DNA of 64,000 nt, from assembly GCA_041389725.1 (NCBI GenBank), contig JAWKRG010000002.1:1819699-1883698 (forward strand). Direction: 5' to 3'. Positions 43,052 through 54,097 of this stretch are shown piece after piece. Source of the DNA: Polyangiaceae bacterium. Lineage in GTDB: Bacteria; Myxococcota_A; Polyangia; Polyangiales; Polyangiaceae. The notes under the pieces are model-generated. The model ran no database searches, had not been told where the DNA came from, and saw only the letters and a program-made list of their open reading frames with translations. Position 1 is the first letter of the stretch, and each line of letters opens with the position of its first letter. The position numbers and the translations under genes were made by a program.

Positions 43052-44923
43052 ATGACCCATGGCTCCTTCCTGCGACGATCGATGAGTGCCGGCCTCGTCA
43101 GCCTGCTCTTGCTGGCGTCCTGTGCCAGCGAATCTCCGTCGGGCGTCGCGCCCATTCCGAATCGGCCTTCAAGAGAGCTCGAAGTGATCCGGCCGCTGAC
43201 GCTCACTGACGATGCTCGCGTGCCAGAGCAAGACTCCAACTTGGATACGGTGCACGTCACCGCCGATGAACTGCTCTTCCACTATCGCAAGACGCCGAAA
43301 CCCAACTTCGATGTTGGCAACGTGATCGCGGGCGCACGAGGTGGCGGTTACCTACGACGCGTTGCGGGGGTGACCGTCGAGGGGACGACGGTCACGGTGC
43401 GGACCGAACCCGCACACTTGGTCGACTTCATTCGCGACGGCGCATTTCGCATCCGACAGGCACCGGCGGCCGAAGAGTGGACGTCCGGTGATCTGGCGAC
43501 CAACTCGCAGGCAGTGAAGGTCAGCACCAGAGTCTCTATCTACAAGAACTCGCCCGTCACCTGCGCGATCGGCACAGACAGTTTCTTCGTCGATCCTACC
43601 ATCGACTTGTTGGATCCAGGCTTCGAGTTCTTCATCGATGTCAGCCCGAACTCCGATGACGGAAAGGGAGAGATCAAGGAAGCTCGGTCCATCTTGGAAC
43701 TCGGCACCGAAGCCAGCCTCAAGGGCCAGTACAAAGGAAGTGCGGTTGGCACCTGTTCGGTAGATCTCGCGGCGGTGATCGCCAAGGCCGGGGGCTTCGA
43801 GCCGAAGATCAGGTTGCCCCCGAAAGTCTTCCTCATCGGGAAGATCCCTGTGGTCATCACGCACTCCCTCAAGCCGATCATGAAGCTGGAGGGGAAGGCA
43901 AGCGCTGCTTCGGACCGAGTGGAGGTCAACATGGCCGGCCGCTACAGCGTCAGGGTCGGCAGTGAGTACCGCGACGGACAATGGAATGGGGTATGGGAGC
44001 CAACATCTTCTGGCGAGGTCGACGTCACGGTCCCGCCCGAGCAGACTACGCTGTCCGCGCAAGTCGGGCTGTCTGCCGGGGTAGAGTACAGCGCGTACTT
44101 GTATGACCTGGCGGGCCCCAAGCTCGGTCTGGAGGCGGGCTTCACCGGAAAGCTCAGCGCCGATCTGGAGACTTGCCAGTGGAACGCCTCTCTACAGGGC
44201 GACATTCGCGCCAATGCTTCAGTGTCAGTGCAGGTTCCGATTGTCGGTTTGGAGGTCCTCAAGGCGACGGCCACGTTCACTCCCCTTTCCGCGACCCTTG
44301 GGTCTGCCTCGGGCGATCTACCTGGTTTGGAGTGCACGGGCGCGCCCCCCCCACCCCCCGCTGACGCCGGCGTGGATGCCCCTCCTCCAGAAACTCCTCC
44401 GGCTTTCGTGCCCCCAGATGCAACGGATTGGTGGCAGGAAGAAATCAAGAACACGACGAGCGGTAGCGCTGGAAACCACGTGAGCCACTCCACCGGAACT
44501 GTATGGACCCATCTGACGGGGTGGAGCAGAAGGAGCGAATGGATCGAGTCCGGCGACAACATCAACACGATTCAGGTGCTGCAGGAAGATTGTGAGTCGG
44601 GAGTGAAGACCCTGACCGGGAGCAAGACCGGTACGCTCAAGGACTGGTCGGGCAACATCACGCCGGTGTCGGAAACCTACGGCCCTTCCAAGGATCCTTG
44701 CGGGGGCATCGAGTGCCCTGGCTACGACTACATGCCCTGGCCCGTACCCAAGGCCCCGAAGTGCACCCAGGACGGCATCATTGGCTACGATGGCGTCACG
44801 TACAGTTCGACGAAGACGGTCCCCGGTGGGACGACACTCACCAAGGAATACACGTGCAGAAGCTGCGGCGGAAAGTCGGCGGCCGGATGTGCGTGTACTT
44901 CCCAGGGCGTCGAGTGCAAGTAG
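43052..44923 (+). CDS. Large secreted lipoprotein, unknown function
   Basis: 623 residues. Lipoprotein signal SAGLVSLLLLASC. A beta-rich N-terminal half (about 60-430) contains DTVHVTADELLFHY, a GTCSVD motif and strands alternating hydrophobic and polar residues. A Pro-rich hinge (APPPPPADAGVD) near 440 leads to a C-terminal domain with six or more Cys: CESG, CGGIECPG, CTQDG, CRSCGG, CACTSQGVEC. This looks like two extracellular domains joined by a linker. I do not recognise either. ATG 43052 preferred over GTG two codons upstream; TAGTGC lies 6 nt before it. Confidence 0.6.
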   Translation: MTHGSFLRRSMSAGLVSLLLLASCASESPSGVAPIPNRPSRELEVIRPLTLTDDARVPEQDSNLDTVHVTADELLFHYRKTPKPNFDVGNVIAGARGGGYLRRVAGVTVEGTTVTVRTEPAHLVDFIRDGAFRIRQAPAAEEWTSGDLATNSQAVKVSTRVSIYKNSPVTCAIGTDSFFVDPTIDLLDPGFEFFIDVSPNSDDGKGEIKEARSILELGTEASLKGQYKGSAVGTCSVDLAAVIAKAGGFEPKIRLPPKVFLIGKIPVVITHSLKPIMKLEGKASAASDRVEVNMAGRYSVRVGSEYRDGQWNGVWEPTSSGEVDVTVPPEQTTLSAQVGLSAGVEYSAYLYDLAGPKLGLEAGFTGKLSADLETCQWNASLQGDIRANASVSVQVPIVGLEVLKATATFTPLSATLGSASGDLPGLECTGAPPPPPADAGVDAPPPETPPAFVPPDATDWWQEEIKNTTSGSAGNHVSHSTGTVWTHLTGWSRRSEWIESGDNINTIQVLQEDCESGVKTLTGSKTGTLKDWSGNITPVSETYGPSKDPCGGIECPGYDYMPWPVPKAPKCTQDGIIGYDGVTYSSTKTVPGGTTLTKEYTCRSCGGKSAAGCACTSQGVECK

Positions 44924-44948
44924 ACGCGCTGATGCGTGACTGTCGGCG

Positions 44949-46217
44949 CTATTTGGCCAGGCGCATCACGCTGCCGGTGGAGTAGTTGGTCCAGTAGATC
45001 GCTTTGGCGTCGGCGGCGATGCTGATGGGCTGTCCTTGGCCGGTCGCCAAGTCCTCCGGGGTTCCGCCAGACAGAGGCACCCGCTTCACCTTGCCCTCGC
45101 TCTGGCTCACCCAATAGACGTAGGTTGCGTCCGCCACCACGCTCTTCGGCGATCCTTGCCCGGATGCGTGGGTGTCGAGCCCGCCCCCAGCAAGCGGGGA
45201 TGAACTCACCGTGCCACCACTGGCGCTGACCCAGAACACGCGCGTCGCCGTCAGGAACAGTCCCTCGGGCTTGGTCAAGCCAGTAGCAACGGGTGCCGGC
45301 GTCCCACCCGCGCGAGCAACGCGTTGGATGTTGCCCTCCGTGGCTCCGCTCTTGCCGAAGCTCGCGACGTACACGTGGGTCGCGTCCAGGGCGACGCTGA
45401 CCGGAGTGGTCAAGCCCGAAATCACGGAAACGGCGGGAGCACGGTACACCGCTCCGTCATTCTCGCTCGCGTAGTACACCTCCGTGTCGTCCGCCGCGAC
45501 GGAGATGGGACTCGAGAGATTGCTCACGACCGGCTGAGGCGCGCCCCCCGACTTCGCCACCTTCAGAAGCTGCCCCGTGAGATTGAGCTTGAGCAGCGCG
45601 TAGGCATTGCTGCTATCGAGCACGACGTCGACGGGTTCCGACAGCCCGGACGCCAGCGCCGTTGCTCCCGTCCCCGCGAGTGGTGCGTAGGACACGCTAC
45701 CTGGCGTCGTGAACTCGACCCAGTAGATGCGCGATGCGTCGACCACGATGCTCGTCGGATTGACCTGGCCCTTGGCCACCTCTGCAGGCTTGCACTTGCC
45801 CTGGTCGCACGCGCCGCCCAGGCAGCCGTGCTGACAGCTGCCGCAGTGGAGGGCGTCGCTCATCAGATCCACACAAGCGCTGCCACACGCTGTCAGACCC
45901 CCGTCGCACGTCACGCCCGCGTCGCCTGCGCTTCCGGCCGCGCCGCCGATGCTGGCGTCCCCCGCATCCGCAACCACTCCGCCACTGCCCGCGACGGCGC
46001 CGCTTCCACTCGTGCCGCCGCTGCCCGCCAGCGCACCGGTCCCGCCGCTGCCGCCGCTGGCACCACCTCCACCACTGGCCGCGGATCCGCCGCTACCAGC
46101 GCTTCCGCCGCTGCCCGAGGCGGTGCCCTTGGACTTGCTGCTGCAGGCTGTGGCGGCAGCGAGCAGGGCGAGGGACATCGCAAGGGACTTCAGGGACCAG
46201 TCGCGCGAATCGTGCAT
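44949..46217 (-). CDS. Lipoprotein with Cys module and beta-propeller
   Basis: 422 residues. Signal ending AAATAC, a Gly/Ser/Ala spacer (to about 95), a Cys module (CDGGLTACGSACVDL, HCGSCQHGCLGGACDQGKC) and then repeated blades of the type ISVAADDTEVYYASENDGAV, with PVSVALDATHVYVASFG and SPKSVVADATYVYWVSQSEG. About six such units make a propeller, as in NHL/YncE-like proteins. Probably surface-exposed; ligand unknown. ATG start, no clear Shine-Dalgarno. Confidence 0.7.
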   Translation of the reverse strand: MHDSRDWSLKSLAMSLALLAAATACSSKSKGTASGSGGSAGSGGSAASGGGGASGGSGGTGALAGSGGTSGSGAVAGSGGVVADAGDASIGGAAGSAGDAGVTCDGGLTACGSACVDLMSDALHCGSCQHGCLGGACDQGKCKPAEVAKGQVNPTSIVVDASRIYWVEFTTPGSVSYAPLAGTGATALASGLSEPVDVVLDSSNAYALLKLNLTGQLLKVAKSGGAPQPVVSNLSSPISVAADDTEVYYASENDGAVYRAPAVSVISGLTTPVSVALDATHVYVASFGKSGATEGNIQRVARAGGTPAPVATGLTKPEGLFLTATRVFWVSASGGTVSSSPLAGGGLDTHASGQGSPKSVVADATYVYWVSQSEGKVKRVPLSGGTPEDLATGQGQPISIAADAKAIYWTNYSTGSVMRLAK

Positions 46218-46269
46218 GGATACTGCGCCCAGTATGCCCGTGCCCCTTCTGTCAGAGTCCGCATCACGG

Positions 46270-46275
46270 TAAAAT
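46270..46275 (+). promoter_or_regulatory. Possible -10 TAAAAT
   Basis: TAAAAT lies 67 nt before the LuxR-type regulator start. A -35 match is poor (TTCTGT at 17 nt). Confidence 0.3.
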
Positions 46276-46342
46276 GACTACGGCTTGCGGGAGCGTCGCC
46301 GCCCGTTCCGACCCAAGCGCTTGTGGACCCTGTGCGTGAGAC

Positions 46343-47329
46343 ATGAACAGAGCTGGGCTGATTGCTGCGGTGGAAGCGGCCTACGACCTGGGTAGCGACG
46401 ACGCTCAATGGCTCGACCTGTTGTGCCAAGCGGTAGCTCGTGACTTCCAGCCGTCGCTGGGGGTGATGGCATACTTCCACGAAGCCGCACCCAGCTTGAC
46501 TCAGGTGCAATCGACCCAGCACGTCACACGTCATGCGCCCGGCGGTGCGTCCGCCTTGATTCGCGAGTTGGCAGACGGCGCCTCGCCCGAAGTGGTGCGC
46601 GACCTGTACGTCAGCGGCCCCGTGTCCGGAACTATGGCCGATGCGTTGCCGCCTCCGATGACGGGTCGGGCGCGATCCATCTTTCACCACCACGTTGGTG
46701 CGCGCGACACGTTCTGCGTCATGGCACGGGTGCCCACGGGACGCTCGGTTTGTATCAATCTGCTTTCGCGCGATCCCTTGCCGGACAGCAGCCCGCAGTT
46801 GCTCGAACGCTACGACCGCTTGGCAGCGCACATCGCGGCGGGACTGCGCTTGCGCCAAGGCGTGGCAAGTCAGGAGGCCGTGCTGGAGCCCGACGGGCGC
46901 TGCCTGGACGCTTCGCAAGAAGCCGTGCCCCTTCGAGAACGTCTGCGCGAGGCTGTCCGCGAACGAGAACGCGCTTTGCGCTCGCGCTCGGACGACGAAG
47001 CAGCCCTCGAGCTGTGGCAAGGACTGGTTTCCGGCCGCTGGTCCTTGGTGGATAGCTACGAAGCGAGCGGACGCCGCTACGTCGTGGCACGAGAGAACAC
47101 TCCGCGGCACCCAGACCCGCGCAGCCTGACACCCCGCGAACGTCAAGTGGCTGCGCTGCTGGCTTCTGCGAGCAGCAACAAGCTGATCGCGTACACCCTG
47201 GGTCTTTCCGTTTCCACCGTGGGCGATCTAGTCGCGAGCATCCAGCGCAAGTTGGGCAGTGAAGGACGGGCGGATCTAGTCACGCTGCTGCGAGCCTTGC
47301 GCGTGTCGCCCGACGAGCACGAAGCCTGA
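46343..47329 (+). CDS. LuxR-family transcriptional regulator
   Basis: 328 residues. The C-terminal 65 residues are a LuxR/GerE helix-turn-helix: LTPRERQVAALLASASSNKL, IAYTLGLSVSTVGDLVASIQ then RKLG. The N-terminal 230 residues have no receiver, PAS or autoinducer signature I recognise but include FHEAAPSL, FHHHVGARD and CINLLSRDPLPD, perhaps a GAF-like sensor. Neighbours are surface proteins in both directions, so target genes cannot be inferred. Confidence 0.85.
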   Translation: MNRAGLIAAVEAAYDLGSDDAQWLDLLCQAVARDFQPSLGVMAYFHEAAPSLTQVQSTQHVTRHAPGGASALIRELADGASPEVVRDLYVSGPVSGTMADALPPPMTGRARSIFHHHVGARDTFCVMARVPTGRSVCINLLSRDPLPDSSPQLLERYDRLAAHIAAGLRLRQGVASQEAVLEPDGRCLDASQEAVPLRERLREAVRERERALRSRSDDEAALELWQGLVSGRWSLVDSYEASGRRYVVARENTPRHPDPRSLTPRERQVAALLASASSNKLIAYTLGLSVSTVGDLVASIQRKLGSEGRADLVTLLRALRVSPDEHEA

Positions 47330-47359
47330 GGTCCGCTCTTCGCGGCCACTCGCGCCCGG

Positions 47360-48175
47360 TCAGTGATAGGTCGCGGTCACCATCAAGGTCGGCGCGTAGG
47401 AGTGGTGATCCCACCCCACGCTCTCGGGGTCAGTTCCGCTCCCCCAGGCATAGAGGAACCGGCCTCCGAGCCCCAGGCTCCACTCGTCGCCTACGAACCA
47501 CTCGTGACCGACGCCGAGCATGAATCCGGGGCCCGTGCTCACGTGAGAGCGCGCGTCATCGCCGTCCTGCGCGGGGTACGCCTGCCCCATCACGATCGTG
47601 GACAGCCCGAATGCTGCCTGGACGTGCAGTCCTCCCGTGGGCCAGATGTAATAGTCGATGCCGGGGGCGAATAGCGCGAGCTGTGTCAGCGCGAACTCGT
47701 AGTCACCGCGGCCGACGCTGTTACTCGACGACGTCGACGAAGGCATGGTCGCGGTGTAGACCCCCGCGTTGATCACGAACCCCGAGATGGGCGTGAAGCC
47801 CACGGCGATCTCCGTCGCGAAGGCAAAGCCCGAGGCGCGCGCGTCGAAGGCCGTTGGGGCACCGCTGTTCACGTCTTTGAAGTCTTTGCCCTGGGACTCG
47901 ATGCCGTCGGACGCATAGCCAATGCCGCCAGCGAGACGCAGGTAGAATCCACCGTGGTGTCTAGGTCCGGGGCGCTCCACGACTTCGTAGTCCGGGCGCT
48001 CATCGCTCTCCGCATCGCCCTGGTAGGGCGGTCGCACGTAGGGCCCGAGCATCGAATCGGTCAGCTCGTGCGGGTCAGGGCCGCGCGGTTGTCCCCCAGT
48101 CGAGCGCTCGCCTGCCGCGAGCGCCGTGCTCGACGCGAGCAGCAAGGACAACCCGAAGCCAAGCGCCAGACGCAT
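47360..48175 (-). CDS. Outer-membrane beta-barrel protein
   Basis: 271 residues. Signal peptide MRLALGFGLSLLLASSTALA-A, an acidic/Pro-rich linker with DSMLGPYVRPPYQGDAES, then alternating strands such as GGFYLRLAGGIGYASDG, FAFATEIAVGF, HVQAAFGLSTIVMG and GPGFMLGVGHEWFVGD, ending SYAPTLMVTATYH, an aromatic terminal strand. Typical of OmpA/OmpW-like small barrels. The start is supported by TACGCT 9 nt upstream. Confidence 0.7.
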   Translation of the reverse strand: MRLALGFGLSLLLASSTALAAGERSTGGQPRGPDPHELTDSMLGPYVRPPYQGDAESDERPDYEVVERPGPRHHGGFYLRLAGGIGYASDGIESQGKDFKDVNSGAPTAFDARASGFAFATEIAVGFTPISGFVINAGVYTATMPSSTSSSNSVGRGDYEFALTQLALFAPGIDYYIWPTGGLHVQAAFGLSTIVMGQAYPAQDGDDARSHVSTGPGFMLGVGHEWFVGDEWSLGLGGRFLYAWGSGTDPESVGWDHHSYAPTLMVTATYH

Positions 48176-48184
48176 GAGGCGCGG

Positions 48185-48190
48185 AGCGTA
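48185..48190 (-). promoter_or_regulatory. Possible -10 TACGCT, 9 nt before the start codon
   Basis: TACGCT on the minus strand, with no Shine-Dalgarno between it and ATG 48175. Part of the leaderless set. Confidence 0.3.
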
Positions 48191-48295
48191 GCGGAAAGCC
48201 CCGTCGTGGGCGACTGCTCCGGTCAAACCCCGCAGAAAGCTGGTCGGCGGAGGAGGCTCGCATCCCAACGCTTGCCCATCGCATCCTGGGGGCGG

Positions 48296-49249
48296 TCAGA
48301 GTTCCACGCCCGCCATCAGCCAGCCGCGGGTGCCGCTCGCCTGGGTCGATAGTTTGACTCCTGCGCCGGCGCTGGCGACGTCGGTCACCATGATCTCACG
48401 CGCATAGCCCTCGGTCATGGCGTCGACGCGCAGCCGCGTGGACTCGCCGACGCGGAAGTTCACACCGACGCCGACGGCGAGATTCAGTCCCGGAAACGGA
48501 CCAAAGCTGTTCTCGCATTTGTCCAGGTCAGCGCAACTTCGACTGACCTCGTCGATGGCGTCGCGATGGTCTTCGCCGGCGAATAGGAGACTGCCACCGA
48601 CCTGGCCGCGCACCGTCAGTGCGAAATGGTCGGATGTCGGAAAGAACCCTTCGAGGATGCCGAACAGGCCAATCTCTGGTCCAAACGCGAACTCCTGTCC
48701 CTCTACATCGTGCTGGGGCGTGGTGAACAGGCCACCGAAGCCCATTCTCACTTTGGGGCCGAGGTGCCACAGAAAGTCCGCACCCAAGCCCGCAACGGAC
48801 TTCTCGTCGTAGTCGGTATCTTCGTAGCTGGGACACACCGCTCCGCCGTAGGACTTGCACTCCGTCGAGTAGCTGCCGGAACCGCCGACCACGGAGCCAA
48901 GCTTCAACAGCGCGACAAAGGTCTTGGGCGCCGGGTCCGACGCATTGGGCAAAGCCAGCGGCGCGCCGCTGTCTCGAGTCACGTCGGACGCCGACGGCGT
49001 CGGCGCATCCGCAAGCGCGGACCTGGGAGTCGCGGCGGCGCCCGTGGCCGCGGCTGGCGCCGCTGGGGGAGCCGTGGGCGCCGCGCTGACGGGCGGCACG
49101 GCCGGCTCCGAGGCCGGCTCGAATGCGGCGATGACTGCGCGCCCCAGGGCGACCGCGGGGGCACGCGACTGGGCGGCGCTGGCAGCGGGAAGCAGGGCAA
49201 GGGCGGAAAACGTGGAGAACGCGGAAAACGCCTTACTGCGGTAACTCAT
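48296..49249 (-). CDS. Outer-membrane protein with Ala/Pro linker
   Basis: 317 residues. Signal peptide MSYRSKAFSAFSTFSALALL-, then an Ala/Pro/Thr-rich linker to about 105. The following region has strands with glycine and aromatics: FVALLKLGSVVGGSGSYS, GLGADFLWHLGPKVRMGFG, FAFGPEIGLFGILEGFFP, LNLAVGVGVNFRVGESTRLR. A CKSYGGAVC pair and another Cys pair (CADLDKC) suggest disulfides in loops. Ends in GWLMAGVEL, consistent with a barrel. Confidence 0.65.
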   Translation of the reverse strand: MSYRSKAFSAFSTFSALALLPAASAAQSRAPAVALGRAVIAAFEPASEPAVPPVSAAPTAPPAAPAAATGAAATPRSALADAPTPSASDVTRDSGAPLALPNASDPAPKTFVALLKLGSVVGGSGSYSTECKSYGGAVCPSYEDTDYDEKSVAGLGADFLWHLGPKVRMGFGGLFTTPQHDVEGQEFAFGPEIGLFGILEGFFPTSDHFALTVRGQVGGSLLFAGEDHRDAIDEVSRSCADLDKCENSFGPFPGLNLAVGVGVNFRVGESTRLRVDAMTEGYAREIMVTDVASAGAGVKLSTQASGTRGWLMAGVEL

Positions 49250-49384
49250 GGTCCGCGTTTCGGCCGGCACGGCCACGAGTTGCTAGCGAAGATCGTCCCC
49301 GTCGATGACAAAGGGCCGAACCGCACAAATCGCCGCGCGGCCGGCTCACGGCCGACCGCGCGAAAGCGTCGCCTGGAGGGCGGC

Positions 49385-50230
49385 TCAGGCGCCTGTGTCG
49401 TTGTTGTTCACCGCGCCAATCTTGTTCACGTTGAAGCTGAAGCTTCCCTTGTTGGCACTCACCGTCACCTTGATGGTGTCTTCGTCGACGCGGTCGAAAG
49501 ACAGCGCCAAACTCTTACCCTTGGGCGTCACCAAGGTGTAGCTGCCAGCCTGAGGCACCGGGTCGACCCAACGCATTTGCACGCCGTCGATGGCCAGATC
49601 CCACTCACCGCGGGGCGTCTTCCAATTGCGCGAGCCATCCACCTGGATGCCCTCGAGTATTCCGCCATCGAGCACGGACTGAGTGCGATCCCCACTACCG
49701 ACAACGGTGTATTGGTCGGAATTGCGGGTCCAAGTTGCAGTGTGCTGTACGCGTCGACTCTTGGCTTGGAGGTCCCAGGTCACGTCGGCAGATCCATCCA
49801 GAGTGACCTTGCCGTTGGAAAACGCGGTCCACTCGTGGTGGACCTCCACTTGCGCGTTGTCGTTGGCGTTGACCGAGATCGAATGTGAGCCCTCGAAAGT
49901 ATGACCCTTGTAGGTGCAGTTGCCGGGCAGCGCGCCGTACACGATGGTCAATGTCGCCTTGTCCAAGGTGATCTGCGCACAGGGCAACTGTGTCGAGACG
50001 AAGGTCTTGATCTCCTGCGCCGCGTTCTCTACGGCCTGCCCGATGGTGAAGCTGGTACTGATCTCCACGCTCGCGCTCGTGAGGTTCTCGGCCTGAGACG
50101 CCAAGCTCGCTTCCTGCACGGCTTCGCTCGCCTCCGCCAACGTGAGCCGTTCGTCATCGGTCTTGTCCTTGGGACAGCCGACCAAGACAGCGGGCAGGAT
50201 CAGAGCGGGCAGCAGGCGCAGTACTTTCAT
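49385..50230 (-). CDS. Lipoprotein of unknown function
   Basis: 281 residues. Signal ending PAVLVGC, then a helical segment LTLAEASEAVQEASLASQAE and a beta-rich domain with two Cys (STQLPCAQ, GNCTYKG) and repeated edges such as SGDRTQSVLDGGILEG. No known family. The ATG has GGAGG 6 nt upstream and a strong promoter 22 nt before it, giving one of the best expression signals in the window. Confidence 0.65.
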   Translation of the reverse strand: MKVLRLLPALILPAVLVGCPKDKTDDERLTLAEASEAVQEASLASQAENLTSASVEISTSFTIGQAVENAAQEIKTFVSTQLPCAQITLDKATLTIVYGALPGNCTYKGHTFEGSHSISVNANDNAQVEVHHEWTAFSNGKVTLDGSADVTWDLQAKSRRVQHTATWTRNSDQYTVVGSGDRTQSVLDGGILEGIQVDGSRNWKTPRGEWDLAIDGVQMRWVDPVPQAGSYTLVTPKGKSLALSFDRVDEDTIKVTVSANKGSFSFNVNKIGAVNNNDTGA

Positions 50231-50252
50231 TTCGAACCTCCGTCGATCCGTC

Positions 50253-50281
50253 ATTGCAGCGGGCGTGCCGGGGCGTGTCAA
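50253..50281 (-). promoter_or_regulatory. Promoter TTGACA-N17-TGCAAT
   Basis: On the minus strand TTGACA (50281-50276), 17 nt, TGCAAT (50258-50253). The start would be near 50246, 16 nt before ATG 50230. Perfect -35, four of six bases at -10. The rest of the 302-bp gap to prkA (50282-50532) has no gene or clear signal. Confidence 0.6.
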
Positions 50282-50532
50282 GGCGACACCGGGCGGCTCT
50301 CCGCCAGAAATGCCGAGAATTTCGCGGAGTGCGCGGCAGACGCACACACTGTGGCCGAAGGACCGTGCACGGCAGGTTACGGCGGAAGTGAACCTCGCGC
50401 TTCACGCCCCGCGCGGATCAGTGGGGTGTCAGGTAGGCGCAGGTAGGTGCCGAAGTGCAGCAATGGGCCGCCGTCGGACCTGCAACGGTGCCTCCGCGCA
50501 GGCCAGGTCGTGCGGGTCGGGGCCCGCGTCGG

Positions 50533-52638
<2,106 letters not shown>

Positions 52639-52692
52639 GATCTTCCTTCTGTCGAGGTCTGTCAGGATATCAGGCTATCTGCCGCGGGGCAT

Positions 52693-53919
52693 TCAGGGAC
52701 TGGAAAACGCCGCCAGCGCTTCGAACACGCGATTCTGCGCGGGTTTTGCGTTGCCAGAGGAGGACTTCACGCCGCGAGAGCAGTAAGCCCCAATCGCGGC
52801 CGGTGAGGGCGGATTCTGAGCTGCCCCGGCAGCCAGCTCGCAGTCGGCCTGGGGACCGTCGTTGAGCTGGCCGGCGATGACCATGGGGAAGCGCTCTCGG
52901 CGAACGGAAAGCGCCTTGAAGAAGGCCTCGAAGAACGCTTCTTGCTTGGCGTCGCTACCTCCGGCGGCCGCGGAAGAAGGCAACGCAACTTCCTGCAACA
53001 CGATAGCCGGCACGGCCGCGGCCTCTGCCGACAACGCAGTGTACAGTGCGTCGAGATCTGCCAGGGGATTGCTCTGCGGGTCGAGGGCGAACTCGTCGTC
53101 GAGGGGCACGTAGTGGAGGACCACCACATCGCCAGCTGCCGCGAGATCTCGCACCTCGGGCGACGCAGGATTGATCAGGGCGCGACGATTGAATCCGATA
53201 CCAAGGCGGAGCTTGTTAGGTGCTTTGGGATGCTGATGCGCGTAGTCGAACACGTGGCGCACGAAGGCCACGAAGGCCGAGCGCTGGGCCGGGGGCGCCA
53301 CCGCGAGATATCGGTCGACCTCGAGACCAAGGGAGAGGACCGTCAGCTCGTCGCCGAAGGTGTCGAACGCACGGTCGACGAGGGCTTCGCCGGCCTTGGT
53401 GAGGGCGGGGCTGTCCCAGGCGCCGTTGATACCCGTGGGGCGAACGGCTTCAGTGCGATCGATGACAGCCAGACACGCGATCACTTCCGCGCCTGCGGAG
53501 CGGTATGCGCTCGCGCGCACGTCGACGTCGTTCCACGTGGCGATGGAAGGCGTGGCGCCATCGAACAGATCGGACCAACGCGAACGCAGCATCCCGACGC
53601 GAGCTCCGGCCGAGAGCACAGCCAAGTCCGCCGTGAGCGCGTCGCCAGGCGCAGGCCCCGCTTCCCCACTCGCGGGAGTTGCCCATATCCCGACGCGCAC
53701 GGGAGCCAGGGGCGCATCAGGGTCCGCGTCACTGCTCGCGTCACCGGTGCCCGTGTCCAGTGAAGCGCCGTCCGGGAGAACGACGTCGGCATCTTTGGCG
53801 TCACCGCCGGCATCCGTTCGAGGCCCAGACGTCACCTCCGGAGGGTCGGAGGAGCCGCAGGCCGGTCCAAGGGCGACTGGCAAGAGTGACAGGCACAAGC
53901 TCGCGAGGAAGCGACGCAC
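52693..53919 (-). CDS. Lipoprotein with TIM-barrel-like domain
   Basis: 408 residues. Signal ending PVALGPAC; an Asp/Ala/Gly linker; then a region beginning VRVGIWATPASGEAG and containing SIATWNDVDVRASAYRSAGA, EVIACLAVIDR, DELTVLSLGLEVDRYLAV, VVVLHYVPLDDEF and AIVLQEVALPSSAA. The strand-helix alternation, with Glu residues at strand ends, recalls glycoside hydrolase barrels, but I cannot place the family. Start is GTG, with TATCCT 6 nt upstream. Confidence 0.6.
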   Translation of the reverse strand: MRRFLASLCLSLLPVALGPACGSSDPPEVTSGPRTDAGGDAKDADVVLPDGASLDTGTGDASSDADPDAPLAPVRVGIWATPASGEAGPAPGDALTADLAVLSAGARVGMLRSRWSDLFDGATPSIATWNDVDVRASAYRSAGAEVIACLAVIDRTEAVRPTGINGAWDSPALTKAGEALVDRAFDTFGDELTVLSLGLEVDRYLAVAPPAQRSAFVAFVRHVFDYAHQHPKAPNKLRLGIGFNRRALINPASPEVRDLAAAGDVVVLHYVPLDDEFALDPQSNPLADLDALYTALSAEAAAVPAIVLQEVALPSSAAAGGSDAKQEAFFEAFFKALSVRRERFPMVIAGQLNDGPQADCELAAGAAQNPPSPAAIGAYCSRGVKSSSGNAKPAQNRVFEALAAFSSP

Positions 53920-53925
53920 CTGCCG

Positions 53926-53931
53926 AGGATA
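53926..53931 (-). promoter_or_regulatory. Possible -10 TATCCT, 6 nt before the GTG start
   Basis: On the minus strand TATCCT ends 6 nt before GTG 53919; no Shine-Dalgarno. Part of the leaderless set. Confidence 0.4.
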
Positions 53932-54097
53932 GGACAACTTCCACCGTATGCCCGCACGGGGGTGTTTCAGCTGAAAAATTTGCGGATTCCTCCCCCTTTC
54001 CCAGGTCAGCAATCCGTGACGATCTCGTGACCGGACGCCAGTGCAATGCCATCCAGCGCCCGCGGAGCGCTAGAGTCCACTCTCGAGACGGCTCACC